Positions 8,410 through 18,108 of a DNA stretch of 64,000 nucleotides are shown here, piece by piece (position 1 is the stretch's first letter; each line of letters starts with the position of its first letter). The position numbers and the translations under genes were made by a program. The notes beneath the pieces are model-generated. The model was not told where the DNA came from. It saw only the letters and a program-made list of their open reading frames with translations, and made no database searches. The DNA is from Nesterenkonia sedimenti (GTDB lineage: Bacteria; Actinomycetota; Actinomycetes; Actinomycetales; Micrococcaceae): positions 62,001-126,000 of the forward strand of contig NZ_JABAHY010000008.1 in assembly GCF_012641515.1 (NCBI RefSeq), written 5' to 3'.

Positions 8410-8517
8410 CGGCTGATTCCGCGGAGGACAATCTCTGACATCGGAGTAACAGCGGGAGGAGTTGTCATCAGCTTCACAGCACTCCCTTTTCTCATCCTGG
8501 GAGTAGCGTCCATCAAC

Positions 8518-8817
8518 ATGTCCCCGGCGGCGTTCACGGGCCTTGGAGTTCCGTTGAGTATTTCACTGGGTGCTTTCTTCGGTTTTGTTGGCATTGTGCT
8601 GATGTTCATCGGCCCGGTGGCCAACTACGCAACCGGACAGATGCAGACAGCTGTACAACAGGCCCTTAGAGGAGACTCCGTGTCAGATAATCTCAGCAAA
8701 AAAGGATGGAGCCCCGGGGCAGCTCCTAAGTTCGGATGGTGGGAGGAACTCGCCGTCCCCGCAGACGTTCGGGACACCTTTAGCACCTTTATGAAACATG
8801 CTGTTCCGAACACCTGA
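8518..8817 (+). CDS. Small membrane protein, hypothetical; start uncertain
   Basis: I do not recognise this protein. From the ATG at 8518 it has one clear membrane segment (about residues 11-38, SISLGAFFGFVGIVLMFIGPVA) and a polar C-terminal half with FGWWEEL. The frame is open upstream to 8410 and would add a second hydrophobic segment (GGVVISFTALPFLILGVAS), making a two-helix protein. No ATG, GTG or TTG with a ribosome site exists there, and the ATG at 8518 has no well-placed Shine-Dalgarno either. It may be the 3' part of a gene broken by the TAA at 8407. Confidence 0.4.
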   Translation: MSPAAFTGLGVPLSISLGAFFGFVGIVLMFIGPVANYATGQMQTAVQQALRGDSVSDNLSKKGWSPGAAPKFGWWEELAVPADVRDTFSTFMKHAVPNT

Positions 8818-8864
8818 TCTGAGGAGCCGGGGATCCCTGCCCCGCCGGTATCAGCATCTGGATA

Positions 8865-8917
8865 TAAAAAAGCCGGCGGTGATCTCAACCTTCCCCTGAA
8901 GAGACCACCGCCAGGCT
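8865..8917 (-). terminator. Rho-independent terminator after nrdR
   Basis: Read on the minus strand, AGCCTGGCGGTGGTCTC pairs with GAGATCACCGCCGGCT across a 14-nt loop (one bulge and one wobble) and runs straight into six T residues (8866-8871). It closes the long cell-wall/dnaE/nrdR block. Confidence 0.85.
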
Positions 8918-8927
8918 GAACAACAGT

Positions 8928-9428
8928 CTAGCGGAAACCGAACCGCGGCTGCACAATCTTTGCAGTAGAGGTTTCAGGTTGCAGTTCTTCCTCCCGCAAC
9001 TCTTTGATCGCTGACTCAAAGTCATCGAGGTTCTCGAACCCGCGGTAGACCGAGGCAAATCGCATATACGCCACTACATCCAGCCGGCGCAGGGGTCCCA
9101 GAATGGCCAGCCCGACGTCGTTGGCGTCCACCTCAGCATTACCCGAGGCACGGATGGTCTCCTCCACCTCCTGGGCCAGGACCGCGAGATCATCTGCCGT
9201 GACCGGACGTCCCTGGCAGGCTTTACGCACACCATTGATGACCTTGGAGCGGTCAAAAGGCTCAGCGGCACCGGAGCGCTTGATCACACTCAGGCTCGTG
9301 GTCTCCACCGTGGTGAAGCGCTTAGAGCACTGCGGACACTGGCGACGACGGCGAATTCCTGAACCGTCTTCCAGTGACCTGGAATCCACTACTCGCGAGG
9401 AGTCATGGCGGCAATATGGGCAGAACAT
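8928..9428 (-). CDS. nrdR: Transcriptional repressor NrdR
   Basis: NrdR represses ribonucleotide reductase genes in response to ATP/dATP. At 166 aa it has the usual length. The N-terminal zinc ribbon has CPYC (Cys3/Cys6) and CPQC (Cys31/Cys34), and the ATP-cone follows from about residue 46 ([21 protein letters not shown]). It lies 10 bp downstream of dnaE. A TAATAT hexamer 7 nt before the ATG overlaps the dnaE stop codon, so it may also have its own leaderless promoter. GAGGT touches the ATG and is too close to act as a normal ribosome site. Confidence 0.95.
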   Translation of the reverse strand: MFCPYCRHDSSRVVDSRSLEDGSGIRRRRQCPQCSKRFTTVETTSLSVIKRSGAAEPFDRSKVINGVRKACQGRPVTADDLAVLAQEVEETIRASGNAEVDANDVGLAILGPLRRLDVVAYMRFASVYRGFENLDDFESAIKELREEELQPETSTAKIVQPRFGFR

Positions 9429-9435
9429 ACCTCTA

Positions 9436-9441
9436 ATATTA
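9436..9441 (-). promoter_or_regulatory. -10-like TAATAT upstream of nrdR, overlapping the dnaE stop
   Basis: TAATAT lies 7 nt before the nrdR ATG on the minus strand, and its first three bases are the dnaE TAA stop. The spacing is that of a leaderless start. No clear -35 was recognised. Confidence 0.4.
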
Positions 9442-12400
9442 GTTCTCCAGGCAGGCTGGCCCCAGCAGAACTTTCAGGTCACCGTAGAGCGAGGGCGAGG
9501 GCGTGACCTGATAGTCGTGCCCCAGTTGCATAACCTCGACCCGTTCACCGGTGACCAGTTTGATCTGTACTGCTGAACGTCCACGGTGGGCCTGAAGGGT
9601 CGAACCCAGCTCAGTAAGCACCTTCTCGGTGGCCTTCTGCACCGGCATAGAGAGCACCACCGGCCCAGTCTCTCCGTCCTCCTGGATATCGGGAACGGTG
9701 ACGTCCATGGCCTTGAGCACCACCCCCCCATCCTCACGGCGGTCAACCTGTCCTTTGACCGCCACGATGAGGTCCTCGGCCAGAACCATGGACACCGCCT
9801 GGTAGGTCTTGCCGAAGAACATGACCTCGATAGTGCCCACCAGATCCTCGATCTCAGCCCGGGCATAGGGGTTACCGGATTTCGCCACCTTCCGCTGCAG
9901 AGAGGTGATCATTCCGCAGATGGTCACCGTGGCGCCATCGGGCGGTCCATCCTCACTCATCACCGAGGCGACAGAGCGGTCAGCGTGCTGGGAGAGCATC
10001 CGCTCCAGACCCTGCAGGGGGTGATCGGAGACGTAGAGTCCCAGCATCTCCCGTTCCCAGCCCAGCTTGTCGGTCTTCTCCCATTCGGGCAGCTCAGGTA
10101 CGACGACGGCGTCGAAACTATCCAGCCCGTCATCACCTGAGGAAAGCGCACCGAAGATATCGGTTTCGTACTGCAGGGCATCCTTCTTCTGCTTGACCGC
10201 CTGGTCGACGGCAGATTCGTGGATAGCCACCAGGGACCGGCGGGTATGACCGAGCTCATCGAAGGCCCCTGATTTGATCAGAGATTCCACGGTGCGCTTA
10301 TTGCACACCTGGGGCGGAACCTTCTTGAAGAAGTCACTGAAGGAGGTGTAAGCCCCCTGCTCCTCGCGGGCGGAGACGATTCCGGCCACCACATTGGATC
10401 CGACATTGCGGACTGCGCCCATACCGAAGCGAATGGTGTCGTCACCGACCGGGGTGAAGGTCAGATCGGAATCATTGACCGAGGGCGGGGTGACGGTGAT
10501 TCCCATCCGGCGGCATTCGGAGAGGTACATCGCCAGCTTGTCCCGGTTTTCACCGACACTGGTCAGCAGGGCCGCCATGTATTCAGCCGGATAGTTGGCC
10601 TTGAGGTAGGCGGTCCAATACGCGATCAGCCCATAGGCGGCCGAATGCGCCTTGTTGAACGCGTAGTCGGAGAAGGGCAGCAGGATGTCCCAGAGCGTCT
10701 GGGCTGCCTCCTCGGAGTAGCCGTTGGACTTCATACCGTCGAAGAAGCCGACCTGCTGTTTATCCAGCTCGGCCTTCTTCTTCTTACCCATGGCGCGGCG
10801 CAGAATATCGGCTTGGCCCAGGGAGTATCCGGCGACCTTCTGCGCAATGGCCATCACCTGCTCCTGATAGATGATCAGGCCATAGGTGGTGTCCAGGATT
10901 TCGGAGAGGGCATCGGCCAGCTCCGGGTGGATGGGGGTGACATCCTGCTGCCCGTTCTTACGCTTGGCGTAATTGGTATGCGAGTTCGCACCCATCGGAC
11001 CCGGACGGTAGAGGGCAATGGTCGCGGAGATATCCTCGAAGTTATCCGGACGCATCTGCCTCAGCAGTGACTGCAGCCCCGAGCCGTCCAGCTGGAACAC
11101 GCCTAGGGTGTGACCGCTGGCCAGGAGGTCATAGGAGGGCCTGTCATTGAGGTCGAGGTTCTCGAGGTCGATCTCCTCACCCTTGTTCTGCCGCACGTTC
11201 TCCATCGCATCGGAGATGATCGTGAGGTTTCGCAGACCCAGGAAGTCCATCTTGATCAGGCCCAGGGTCTCGCAGGTGGGGTAGTCGAACTGGGTGATGA
11301 TCGCCCCGTCCTGCTCGCGGCGCATCAGCGGGATGATGTCCAGCAGGGGGTCGGAGGACATGATGACACCTGCGGCGTGAACACCCCACTGGCGTTTCAG
11401 ACCCTCCAGACCGGAGGCCAGATCGAAGATCTCCTTCAGCCGCGGATCCGATTCCACGGTCTCGCGCATTTCCCCGGCCTCGGCGTAGCGCGGAGCCTGC
11501 TTATCGAAGATCTCGCCGAGGGGCATCGGCTTGCCCTGGGCATCCGGCGGCATAGCCTTGGTCAGACGCTCACCGGTGGCGAAGGGCTCACCCATCACAC
11601 GTGCGGAGTCCTTCAGCGCCTGCTTGGACTTAATGGTGCCGTAGGTGGCGATCATCGCCACCCGCTCGTCACCGTACTTCTTGACCACATAGTCGATGAC
11701 CTCGCTGCGGCGACGATCATCGAAGTCGACGTCGAAGTCGGGCATGGAGACACGGTCGGGGTTGAGGAACCGCTCGAAGATCAGTCCGTGCTGCAGGGGG
11801 TCGAGATCGGTGATTCGCATCGCGTAGGCGACCATGGAACCTGCACCGGAGCCACGGCCGGGGCCCACCCGGATGCCGTTCTCCTTGGCCCAGTTGATGA
11901 AGTCGGCGACCACCAGGAAGTACCCGGGGAAGCCCATCTGGGTAATGACCCCGATCTCGTACTGGGCCTGGTCCTGGACGTCGTCGGGGATTCCGTCCGG
12001 GTAGCGGTAGTGCAGGCCCTTCTGGACCTCTTTGATGAACCAGGATTCCTCGGTCTCCCCTTCGGGGACGGGGAACCGGGGCATATAGCTGGCATCGAGG
12101 TCGAACTCCACCTCGCAGCGCTCGGCGATGTCCAGGGTGTTATCGCAGGCCTCGGGGAACTCTTTGAACAGTTCCCGCATCTGGGCCGGGGACTTCAGAT
12201 AGTAGCCCTCGCCTTCGAATTTGAAGCGCTTGGGGTCATCCAGGGTGGCCGCGGTCTGCAGACAGAGCAGTGCGCTGTGGGTGTGCTCGTCATGCTCATG
12301 GGTGTAGTGGAGGTCATTGGTGGCCACCAGCGGCAGGTTCATATCCTTGGCCAGGCGCAGCAGCTCGGCCTTGGTCCGGCGTTCGATCTCGTTGCCGTGG

Positions 12401-12966
12401 TCCATGATCTCGCAGTAGAAGTTCTCGGCCCCGAAGATATCCCGGAACTCCCCTGCGGCCTTCTTGGCCTCCTCGTACTGGCCCTGGCGCAGTCGGGTCT
12501 GGATCTCTCCGGAGGGGCAGCCGGTGGTGGCGATGAGCCCGCGGCCGTATTCATTGAGCAGCTCACGGTCGGCGCGGGGCTTGTAGAAGTGCCCTTCCAA
12601 GGAGGCGCGGGAACCCAGCCGGAAGAGATTGTGCATACCCTCTGTGGAGGAGGCCCACATGGTCATATGGGTATAGGCACCGGTTCCGGAGACGTCGTCG
12701 ACGCCGTCGCCGAAGCGCACACGGGTCTTATCCGTCCGGTGGGTGCCGGGGGTCAGATAGGCCTCCAGGCCGATGATCGGCTTGATGTCGTAGTCCTGGG
12801 CCTTATTCCAGAACTCATAGGCGCCGAAGAGGAACCCGTGGTCGGTCATCGCGATCGAGTTCATGCCCAGCCGCTTGGTCTCGGCGAAGAGCTCGTCGAT
12901 CTTGGCGGCACCATCGAGCATGGAGTACTCGGTGTGGTTGTGCAGGTGGACGAAATCCTTGCTCAT
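9439..12966 (-). CDS. dnaE: DNA polymerase III alpha subunit
   Basis: The replicative polymerase catalytic subunit, 1175 aa, full length for DnaE1. The N-terminal PHP domain starts [13 protein letters not shown] (residues 7-19). The polymerase core contains [12 protein letters not shown] and the catalytic PDFDVDFDD near residue 410. The fingers region has [12 protein letters not shown], and the C-terminal OB fold includes [22 protein letters not shown]. The ATG overlaps the stop of the upstream pseudouridine synthase gene by 4 bp, so translation is probably coupled. nrdR follows 10 bp downstream. Confidence 0.97.
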   Translation of the reverse strand: MSKDFVHLHNHTEYSMLDGAAKIDELFAETKRLGMNSIAMTDHGFLFGAYEFWNKAQDYDIKPIIGLEAYLTPGTHRTDKTRVRFGDGVDDVSGTGAYTHMTMWASSTEGMHNLFRLGSRASLEGHFYKPRADRELLNEYGRGLIATTGCPSGEIQTRLRQGQYEEAKKAAGEFRDIFGAENFYCEIMDHGNEIERRTKAELLRLAKDMNLPLVATNDLHYTHEHDEHTHSALLCLQTAATLDDPKRFKFEGEGYYLKSPAQMRELFKEFPEACDNTLDIAERCEVEFDLDASYMPRFPVPEGETEESWFIKEVQKGLHYRYPDGIPDDVQDQAQYEIGVITQMGFPGYFLVVADFINWAKENGIRVGPGRGSGAGSMVAYAMRITDLDPLQHGLIFERFLNPDRVSMPDFDVDFDDRRRSEVIDYVVKKYGDERVAMIATYGTIKSKQALKDSARVMGEPFATGERLTKAMPPDAQGKPMPLGEIFDKQAPRYAEAGEMRETVESDPRLKEIFDLASGLEGLKRQWGVHAAGVIMSSDPLLDIIPLMRREQDGAIITQFDYPTCETLGLIKMDFLGLRNLTIISDAMENVRQNKGEEIDLENLDLNDRPSYDLLASGHTLGVFQLDGSGLQSLLRQMRPDNFEDISATIALYRPGPMGANSHTNYAKRKNGQQDVTPIHPELADALSEILDTTYGLIIYQEQVMAIAQKVAGYSLGQADILRRAMGKKKKAELDKQQVGFFDGMKSNGYSEEAAQTLWDILLPFSDYAFNKAHSAAYGLIAYWTAYLKANYPAEYMAALLTSVGENRDKLAMYLSECRRMGITVTPPSVNDSDLTFTPVGDDTIRFGMGAVRNVGSNVVAGIVSAREEQGAYTSFSDFFKKVPPQVCNKRTVESLIKSGAFDELGHTRRSLVAIHESAVDQAVKQKKDALQYETDIFGALSSGDDGLDSFDAVVVPELPEWEKTDKLGWEREMLGLYVSDHPLQGLERMLSQHADRSVASVMSEDGPPDGATVTICGMITSLQRKVAKSGNPYARAEIEDLVGTIEVMFFGKTYQAVSMVLAEDLIVAVKGQVDRREDGGVVLKAMDVTVPDIQEDGETGPVVLSMPVQKATEKVLTELGSTLQAHRGRSAVQIKLVTGERVEVMQLGHDYQVTPSPSLYGDLKVLLGPACLEN

Positions 12967-13919
12967 CTGAGAATCTCCAGAGCCTGATCGAGATCGTTCG
13001 GGTATTCAGAGGTGAAGGTCATCTTTTCGCCGCTGACCGGGTGGGCAATGCCCAGCTGGTGGGCGTGCAGCCATTGCCGGGTCAGTCCCAGCTCAGCGGC
13101 GAGGTGGGGATCTGCCCCATAGGTGAGGTCACCGGCACAGGGGTGGCCCAGGGCCGAGAAGTGCACCCTGATCTGGTGAGTGCGCCCGGTCTCCAGGGTG
13201 ATGTCCATGAGGCTGGCCCGGCCATAGGCCTCCAGCAGCCGGTAGTGGGTTCGGGCCTCACGTCCGCCCTCGAGCACAGCGAAGCGCCAGTCGTGGCCGG
13301 GGTGCCGGCCGATGGGGGCGTCGATAGTGCCCTCATGGGGGTCGGGTAGACCCTGGACCAGTGCGTGGTAGGTCTTGGTTGGGGTGCGGTCGCGGAAGGC
13401 GTTCTTCAGCACGCTGTAGGCCCGCTCGGTTTTGGCCACGACCATAACCCCGGAGGTGCCCACATCAAGCCGGTGGACGATCCCGCGCCGCTCCTGGGCA
13501 CCGGAGGTGGAGACCTCCACTCCGGCGGCCAACAGTCCGCCGATGACTGTGGGACCCTGCCATCCGGGTGAGGGGTGGGCTGCTACGCCTACCGGTTTGT
13601 CCACGGCCACGAGGTCCTCATCCTCGAAGAGCAGTCGCATCTCTGGCACGGCTTCCACCTTGATCTCGCTGGGGTCCACCGGTTCCGGGATATCGACGGT
13701 GATCGCCGCCCCGGTGGGCAGTTTCTCCGATTTCTTCACCAGGGCACCGGCAGCCCGGTTCTGCTGGGCGTGGCTCTGGCTGCGGTCCTCAGCCCAGGCG
13801 ACCCGTCCCTCGGCGATCCAGGCGGCAGCCTCGGTCCGGGATGTGTCGCAGAGACCGGCGACGACGGCGTCGGCCCGTTTTCCGCCCAGCTCCTGGGGCA
13901 CCTGGTAGGGGGTTGTCAT
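12963..13919 (-). CDS. RluA-family 23S rRNA/tRNA pseudouridine synthase (RluD-like)
   Basis: A 318-aa pseudouridine synthase. The N-terminal S4 RNA-binding domain (about residues 10-80, [20 protein letters not shown]) precedes the RluA catalytic domain. The latter carries the signature [19 protein letters not shown] with the catalytic Asp in HRLD, and later [16 protein letters not shown]. It is in the usual actinobacterial place between lspA and dnaE, overlapping both neighbours by 4 bp (ATGA). The exact target uridines cannot be told from the sequence. Confidence 0.92.
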   Translation of the reverse strand: MTTPYQVPQELGGKRADAVVAGLCDTSRTEAAAWIAEGRVAWAEDRSQSHAQQNRAAGALVKKSEKLPTGAAITVDIPEPVDPSEIKVEAVPEMRLLFEDEDLVAVDKPVGVAAHPSPGWQGPTVIGGLLAAGVEVSTSGAQERRGIVHRLDVGTSGVMVVAKTERAYSVLKNAFRDRTPTKTYHALVQGLPDPHEGTIDAPIGRHPGHDWRFAVLEGGREARTHYRLLEAYGRASLMDITLETGRTHQIRVHFSALGHPCAGDLTYGADPHLAAELGLTRQWLHAHQLGIAHPVSGEKMTFTSEYPNDLDQALEILR

Positions 13920-14503
13920 TGGGTGACCTCTTCGGAGTCGTCGTCGCTGGATTTGGTCTTCTTCTGGGATTCGCGGGTGCCGTCGATATTGAGCCCGAAG
14001 AGCATCATGGCGCAGAGTCCGATGATGGAGCAGACGATGAAGCTGTCGGCCACATTGAAGACGGCGAAATTAGGAACGGCGATCATATCCACCACATGTC
14101 CCTGACCGAACTGCTCGAAGCTGCCGTCCACCAGGGAGGGGGCACGGAAGAGCCGGTCGGTGAGGTTGCCGGCCACTCCCCCGGCGAGTCCGCCTAAGCC
14201 CAATGCCCAGAGCCAGGAACCGCCCAGCCGCAGTGCGTAGATCACTGCGAAGGTCAGCACGGTGGCCTGGATGATGGTGAACACCCAGGTGTATTCGGTG
14301 CCCATGGAGAAGGCAGCACCGGGGTTGAGGTGGTAGCGCCAGTAGACCAGACCGGGGATGACCTCGAATTCATCGGCCCGGGTCATGGTGGTCTCGACCC
14401 AGATCTTGACGACCTGGTCCAGCAGCAACGCAAAGACCGCGACCCCCGCAGCGAGGAGGATCGCGGTCCTGCGTGTTGGTTTTTTGAGTGGGGCTTCTGA
14501 CAT
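13916..14503 (-). CDS. lspA: Lipoprotein signal peptidase (signal peptidase II)
   Basis: An inner-membrane aspartic protease that removes signal peptides from prolipoproteins (for example the ZnuA-type protein in this window). It is 195 aa with four hydrophobic segments. Family motifs are visible: [18 protein letters not shown] with the first catalytic Asp, and FNVADSFIV with the second. The charged C-terminal tail ([14 protein letters not shown]) is cytoplasmic and common in actinobacterial LspA. Its stop overlaps the next gene's start. Confidence 0.95.
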   Translation of the reverse strand: MSEAPLKKPTRRTAILLAAGVAVFALLLDQVVKIWVETTMTRADEFEVIPGLVYWRYHLNPGAAFSMGTEYTWVFTIIQATVLTFAVIYALRLGGSWLWALGLGGLAGGVAGNLTDRLFRAPSLVDGSFEQFGQGHVVDMIAVPNFAVFNVADSFIVCSIIGLCAMMLFGLNIDGTRESQKKTKSSDDDSEEVTQ

Positions 14504-14518
14504 CCCCGCCAGTTTACG

Positions 14519-15427
14519 TCACTCTCCGGCGGCTTCCTTCTCAATGGAGCCTTGGGAGTTGAGCTCGTTGAGCTGGCCCTCGATGTAGTCCTTCAGGCGG
14601 GCGCGGTAGTCACGCTCGAAGCCGGTGAGCTCGCTGACCTTGGCCTCGAGGTCGGTCTTCTTCCGCTCCAGGGCATTGAGTGTGCGGGTGGAGGTCAGTT
14701 CGGCCTCCTCGATCATGTTCTCCGCACGGGTCTCAGCCTCGGTCACCAGTTCGGTGCGCTTCTGCTCACCCTCGGCAATGTAGTTGGCCCGGGTCTCTTC
14801 ACCCTCGGTGATGAGCTCGTCCTTCTTGGTCTCACCCTCGTGGATCAGCTCGGCACGCTTCTGCTCACCCTCGGCGATGTAGGCCGCGCGGGTGTCTTCG
14901 CCTTCCTTGATGTAGGCGGCACGGGTCTGCTCGCCCTCGGCGACGTACTGGTCGTGCAGCTTCTGGGCCATTGCCAGCACACCGGCTGCCTCTGCAGCGG
15001 GCTGACCGCTCTCGCCGGTGGATGCCGGGCGTTCCTGGGCCGGCCGGGTGCCCAGGGCGTATTCGGGGTATGCGGTGACATTGGGATCGGCCTTGGGCTC
15101 GCTCTCGGCGGGCTCGGCTGCCTCGGGTGCAGGCTCCGGCTCGGCGGGCGCCTCGGGCTCCTCCTCGACGCTCTCCATAGTGCCGGTGACCTCGGCTGCG
15201 CTGCCTGCGTAGCCGGAGAGGCCGGCATCGTTGAGGTCATCGGGCTCGACCAGCTGTTCCTGCAGGGAGGTGACTTCAGCCTGAAGCTGCTCATTCTCCT
15301 GAATCAGCCGCCGCCATTCGACCACAACCTCATCGAGGAAGTCGTCGACCTCGTCCTTGTCATAGCCCGGGCGGAACTTGGTCTCCGGGAACTCCTTATT
15401 CAGGAGGTCTTCAGGCGTCAGAGCCAT
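14519..15427 (-). CDS. wag31: DivIVA/Wag31 polar growth scaffold with hendecad repeats
   Basis: Wag31 binds negatively curved membrane at cell poles and septa and organises cell-wall synthesis. The N-terminal lipid-binding domain is clear (ALTPEDLLNKEFPETKFRPGYDKDEVDDFLDEV), followed by a coiled coil and an acidic Pro/Ala/Glu linker (about residues 85-150). A second coiled coil contains seven tandem 11-residue repeats. I chose the ATG at 15427, which gives the family start MALTPED with GAGG upstream, rather than an in-frame GTG four codons earlier. It is 302 aa. A -35/-10 promoter precedes it at 15495-15523, so it can be transcribed apart from the upstream division genes. Confidence 0.95.
   Translation of the reverse strand: MALTPEDLLNKEFPETKFRPGYDKDEVDDFLDEVVVEWRRLIQENEQLQAEVTSLQEQLVEPDDLNDAGLSGYAGSAAEVTGTMESVEEEPEAPAEPEPAPEAAEPAESEPKADPNVTAYPEYALGTRPAQERPASTGESGQPAAEAAGVLAMAQKLHDQYVAEGEQTRAAYIKEGEDTRAAYIAEGEQKRAELIHEGETKKDELITEGEETRANYIAEGEQKRTELVTEAETRAENMIEEAELTSTRTLNALERKKTDLEAKVSELTGFERDYRARLKDYIEGQLNELNSQGSIEKEAAGE
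14699..14929 (-). repeat. Seven tandem 33-bp (11-residue) repeats within wag31
   Basis: The encoded units are QTRAAYIKEGE, DTRAAYIAEGE, QKRAELIHEGE, TKKDELITEGE, ETRANYIAEGE, QKRTELVTEAE and TRAENMIEEAE. The 11-residue period is a hendecad, giving a nearly straight right-handed coiled coil. Confidence 0.9.
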
Positions 15428-15494
15428 GGGAAGCGTCACCTCATCGTCAGTGGCCGTTAGCTGGTAACCGTATCCCGGTCAGAATACCCAGGCG

Positions 15495-15523
15495 ACAGTA
15501 TGCGCTTCGACCCAAACCTTCAA
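15495..15523 (-). promoter_or_regulatory. Predicted promoter of wag31
   Basis: On the minus strand TTGAAG (15523-15518) and TACTGT (15500-15495) are separated by 17 bp, about 70 bp before the wag31 start. The match to sigma-70 consensus is moderate. Confidence 0.5.
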
Positions 15524-15536
15524 GTCAGGGTTACAG

Positions 15537-15842
15537 TCACTGCCTGATGACGACGTCAGCGTTTCCGAGAATCAGAGACTTGGCGATCATAACCACCATA
15601 AAGACGATGATGAACCCCATATCCAATGCGACACCGCCGAGGTTCAGCGGGGGGATCTTCCGGTTCAGCCAGCGCAGTGGCGGATCAGTGATGCCGTAGA
15701 TGGCTACTGCCAGGACCAACACTGCTCCCTTGGGCCGCCACATCCGCGCATAGGATTCGGTCACGTTGAACACGATCCTTGCGATCAGTGCGAATTGAAA
15801 GACGGTCAGCAGGATGTACAGGGGTGCAGTGATCATGTCCAC
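15537..15842 (-). CDS. YggT-family membrane protein
   Basis: A 101-aa protein with two hydrophobic regions (residues 3-27 and 70-93) and the family signature ITDPPLRWLNRKIPPLNLGGVALDMGFIIVF. YggT proteins sit between sepF and divIVA in most actinobacteria and firmicutes. Their role is not settled, though a part in division or osmotic behaviour is suspected from context. Confidence 0.9.
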   Translation of the reverse strand: MDMITAPLYILLTVFQFALIARIVFNVTESYARMWRPKGAVLVLAVAIYGITDPPLRWLNRKIPPLNLGGVALDMGFIIVFMVVMIAKSLILGNADVVIRQ

Positions 15843-15881
15843 AGCAGACTAGCCTACCGTTTCAGTTCCGAGGGGACATCC

Positions 15882-16562
15882 TCAGCTCTGGTTGAAGAAC
15901 TTAGCGCCGGCCTCTGCCGGCTCTGCTTCCGCGGCCTGCTCCTCGGCGAGGACCTCGACGTTCTTCGGGGTCAGCAGGAAGACCTTATTGGTGACCCGCT
16001 CGATGGAGCCGCCGAGACCGAAGACCAGTCCGGCTGCGAAGTCCACCAGACGCTTGGCCTCTGCCTCGCCCATCTCGGTGACGTTCATGATCACGGGGAT
16101 GTCCTCGCGGAAGGACTCACCGATGATCTTTGCGTCGTTGTAGGAGCGGGGGTGAACAGTGGTGATCTTTCGCATGGGTGAGCTTTCGTCCCGGGAGGAG
16201 GGTGCACGCTTGATGGGTGTCACCGGGGCCCGGTAATCGGGGTCCACGGCGAGGTTGGTCTGGTTGTAGGAGCCCGCGGCGTCCTGCTGGGGCGCCTCAG
16301 CCTGGGCTGCGGCGTGGTCAGCCAGGGAGACCACAGCGCCAGTGGGCTGCGGCTGGCTGGCAGCGGCGGAGGGGGCGGGCTGGGTCTGAACGCTCGCAGC
16401 GGGAGCGGCGGCACGTGCTGGGGCTGCAGCGGCTGCTGCAGGAGCGGAGGATGTCTGGCGGGAGGACTTCGGACGCTCCTCGTTGCTGAAGCTGTCCTCC
16501 TGGTAGTCGTCACCGTCGGCCAAGCCGAGGTAGATCATGGTCTTCTTGAATGCACCGGCCAT
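15882..16562 (-). CDS. sepF: Cell division protein SepF
   Basis: SepF is a membrane anchor and bundling factor for FtsZ. It is 226 aa. The N-terminal amphipathic membrane helix region [16 protein letters not shown] is followed by a long low-complexity Ala/Pro/Gln linker (about residues 30-120). The conserved C-terminal SepF domain begins at about residue 130 ([29 protein letters not shown]) and includes the glycine-rich [13 protein letters not shown]. Actinobacteria lack FtsA and ZipA, so SepF is the main FtsZ anchor here. It lies two genes after ftsZ. Confidence 0.95.
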   Translation of the reverse strand: MAGAFKKTMIYLGLADGDDYQEDSFSNEERPKSSRQTSSAPAAAAAAPARAAAPAASVQTQPAPSAAASQPQPTGAVVSLADHAAAQAEAPQQDAAGSYNQTNLAVDPDYRAPVTPIKRAPSSRDESSPMRKITTVHPRSYNDAKIIGESFREDIPVIMNVTEMGEAEAKRLVDFAAGLVFGLGGSIERVTNKVFLLTPKNVEVLAEEQAAEAEPAEAGAKFFNQS

Positions 16563-16611
16563 GGTTCAAGCTCCTGGGGAAGGTTTTGGTTGTGTCGCGA
16601 TTCCGACATTA

Positions 16612-17373
16612 CTAGCGGTAGGGCCTTTCGCCCAGGACATCGCGACCGATGCGCAGGTGTGTCGCACCATGGGCCACAGCGGCTTCGAGGTCTTGACTCA
16701 TTCCCGCCGAGAGCATGCTCGCACCGGGATGGTCGGCCCGTAGGTCCTCGGCGATAGTGGCCAGCCGGGCGAATGCCGGTTCAGGCTCCTCCCCCAGTGG
16801 AGCCACTGCCATGAGTCCACTGAGTCGCAGATGGGGGCTGGATGCTGCGGCCTCAGCCAGCGCTTTGAGATTCTTGGGGGAACAGCCGCCACGGCCGTCC
16901 TCGGAGACGGGATCGCGGAGGTCCACCTGCAGCAGGAGGTTCAGCGGCTGCTCCCGGTGGCCTTCGCCGATCTCCTTCTCCATTGCCTTATGCAGGCCGT
17001 TGACGATTTTGACTCGATCTGCCGAGTGCACCCAATCGGCGTAGCGGACCACCGATTTGGCTTTATTGGACTGCAGCTGGCCGATGAAATGCCAGGTGAG
17101 CTCTTCCAGGGGGCCCACTTCCTGGGCTTTGGCACCGGCCTCCTGGTCTTTGTTCTCCCCGATATGACGCACTCCCAGTTCGTGGAGTCTGCGCACATCG
17201 CTGGCCGGGAAGTATTTGGTGACCACGATCAGCTGTGGGCGGTCCTCTCGCCCGGCAGCCACAGAGGCCTCATCAATCCGCTCATGGACGGCGGCGAGGT
17301 TCAGGGCCAGTTCGCGGGTGCGCTCATCAGTGGTGTTCTCCGCAGCAGAGTGGAAGGCAGTCGCAAAATCCAT
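16612..17373 (-). CDS. YggS/PROSC-family PLP-binding protein
   Basis: A PLP homeostasis protein with an alanine-racemase-like barrel, 253 aa. The PLP lysine lies in LIVVTKYFPA, and HIGENKDQEA and WHFIGQLQSNKAK are family motifs. MSAGMSQDLEAAVAHGATHLRIGRDVLG near the end binds the phosphate. A longer open frame runs to 17544, but it would overlap the preceding gene. The ATG at 17373 gives the family N-terminus and has AGGGTGG upstream, so I used that. Confidence 0.92.
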   Translation of the reverse strand: MDFATAFHSAAENTTDERTRELALNLAAVHERIDEASVAAGREDRPQLIVVTKYFPASDVRRLHELGVRHIGENKDQEAGAKAQEVGPLEELTWHFIGQLQSNKAKSVVRYADWVHSADRVKIVNGLHKAMEKEIGEGHREQPLNLLLQVDLRDPVSEDGRGGCSPKNLKALAEAAASSPHLRLSGLMAVAPLGEEPEPAFARLATIAEDLRADHPGASMLSAGMSQDLEAAVAHGATHLRIGRDVLGERPYR

Positions 17374-17383
17374 CAGTACCACC

Positions 17384-18094
17384 CTACTGGGCTGCCGGGG
17401 CGATGACCCCGGCCAGGCGCCCCTCGGGCCGCCCCTGCTGCTGGCTGGCACGGTGGGAGAACAGGGTGGGGTCCTCGATAGTGCAGCCGGAGATATCGAC
17501 CACGTCGGCCCCAGCAGTTTCCAGCACAGCACGTGCCTCAGCACGCAGGTTCAGAGCAGGAGTCCCCCAGCTGGTGGTCGAGGCCAGAGCGGGGCGATCT
17601 GCGGTGAGCTCAGCGTGCATATCTTCGGGGACCTCATAACAGTCACCGCAGGCGGCAGGCCCAATCCAGGCGGTGATGGATTCTCCCCCGTATTCGCGCA
17701 GCTGTTCCACCGTGTTCTCCAGGACCCCGGCCAAGAGTCCGGGACGTCCGGCATGGGCAGCTGCGGTCAGTGGGCTGTGCTGAGCAGTTTCAGCGTAGAA
17801 GAGCACCGGCAGGCAGTCGGCGACCATAATCGCCAGCGGATGGCTGCCATCCGGTGAGATCCAGGCATCCGCCGTGGGGCTCTCGGTGACCGGCACACCG
17901 GAGGCGTCAAGCACATCGGCGGAGTGCACCTGGCTGAGGAACTTCAGTTCGGTGTGACCGAGATACTCGGCCAGGCGGTTCCGATGATCCTGTGCTGAGC
18001 CGGCCTCCCCCAGGTTCAGGGAGAGGTTGCCGGTCTCAGCGGAGGTGAAGCCCAGCCGGAATCCCCGGTGTTCGGTCTCCCAGTAGAGACTCAT
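17384..18094 (-). CDS. pgeF: PgeF-type polyphenol oxidase / peptidoglycan editing factor (laccase domain)
   Basis: A 236-aa DUF152 (YfiH/YlmD) protein. Metal-binding and active-site motifs are visible: QVHSADV, MVADCLPV, AAAHAGRPGLL and GPAACGDCYEV. Relatives have been described as purine nucleoside enzymes and, in E. coli, as an editor that prevents wrong amino acids in peptidoglycan precursors. A cell-wall quality-control role fits its place directly after ftsZ (14-bp gap). Confidence 0.88.
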   Translation of the reverse strand: MSLYWETEHRGFRLGFTSAETGNLSLNLGEAGSAQDHRNRLAEYLGHTELKFLSQVHSADVLDASGVPVTESPTADAWISPDGSHPLAIMVADCLPVLFYAETAQHSPLTAAAHAGRPGLLAGVLENTVEQLREYGGESITAWIGPAACGDCYEVPEDMHAELTADRPALASTTSWGTPALNLRAEARAVLETAGADVVDISGCTIEDPTLFSHRASQQQGRPEGRLAGVIAPAAQ

Positions 18095-18108
18095 AGGCTC
18101 CGGCGCCC

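Noticed and set aside
11110-12987. A 625-codon plus-strand open frame opposite dnaE
   Set aside because: It is a shadow of dnaE. The minus strand encodes every DnaE motif, and the antisense product has no motifs and a skewed composition.
14699-14929. Possible CRISPR or satellite array (33-bp period)
   Set aside because: The period is a multiple of three inside a coding frame, units differ at the DNA level, and there are no spacer-repeat boundaries. It is a protein repeat.
14552-15460. Leu/Gly-rich plus-strand open frame opposite wag31
   Set aside because: Its periodic LLxLGDxxG pattern is the antisense image of the Wag31 hendecad repeats, not a membrane protein.
17374-17544. 57-residue N-terminal extension of the YggS-like protein
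   Set aside because: It would overlap pgeF in another frame, has unrelated composition, and a proper ATG with a ribosome site exists at 17373.
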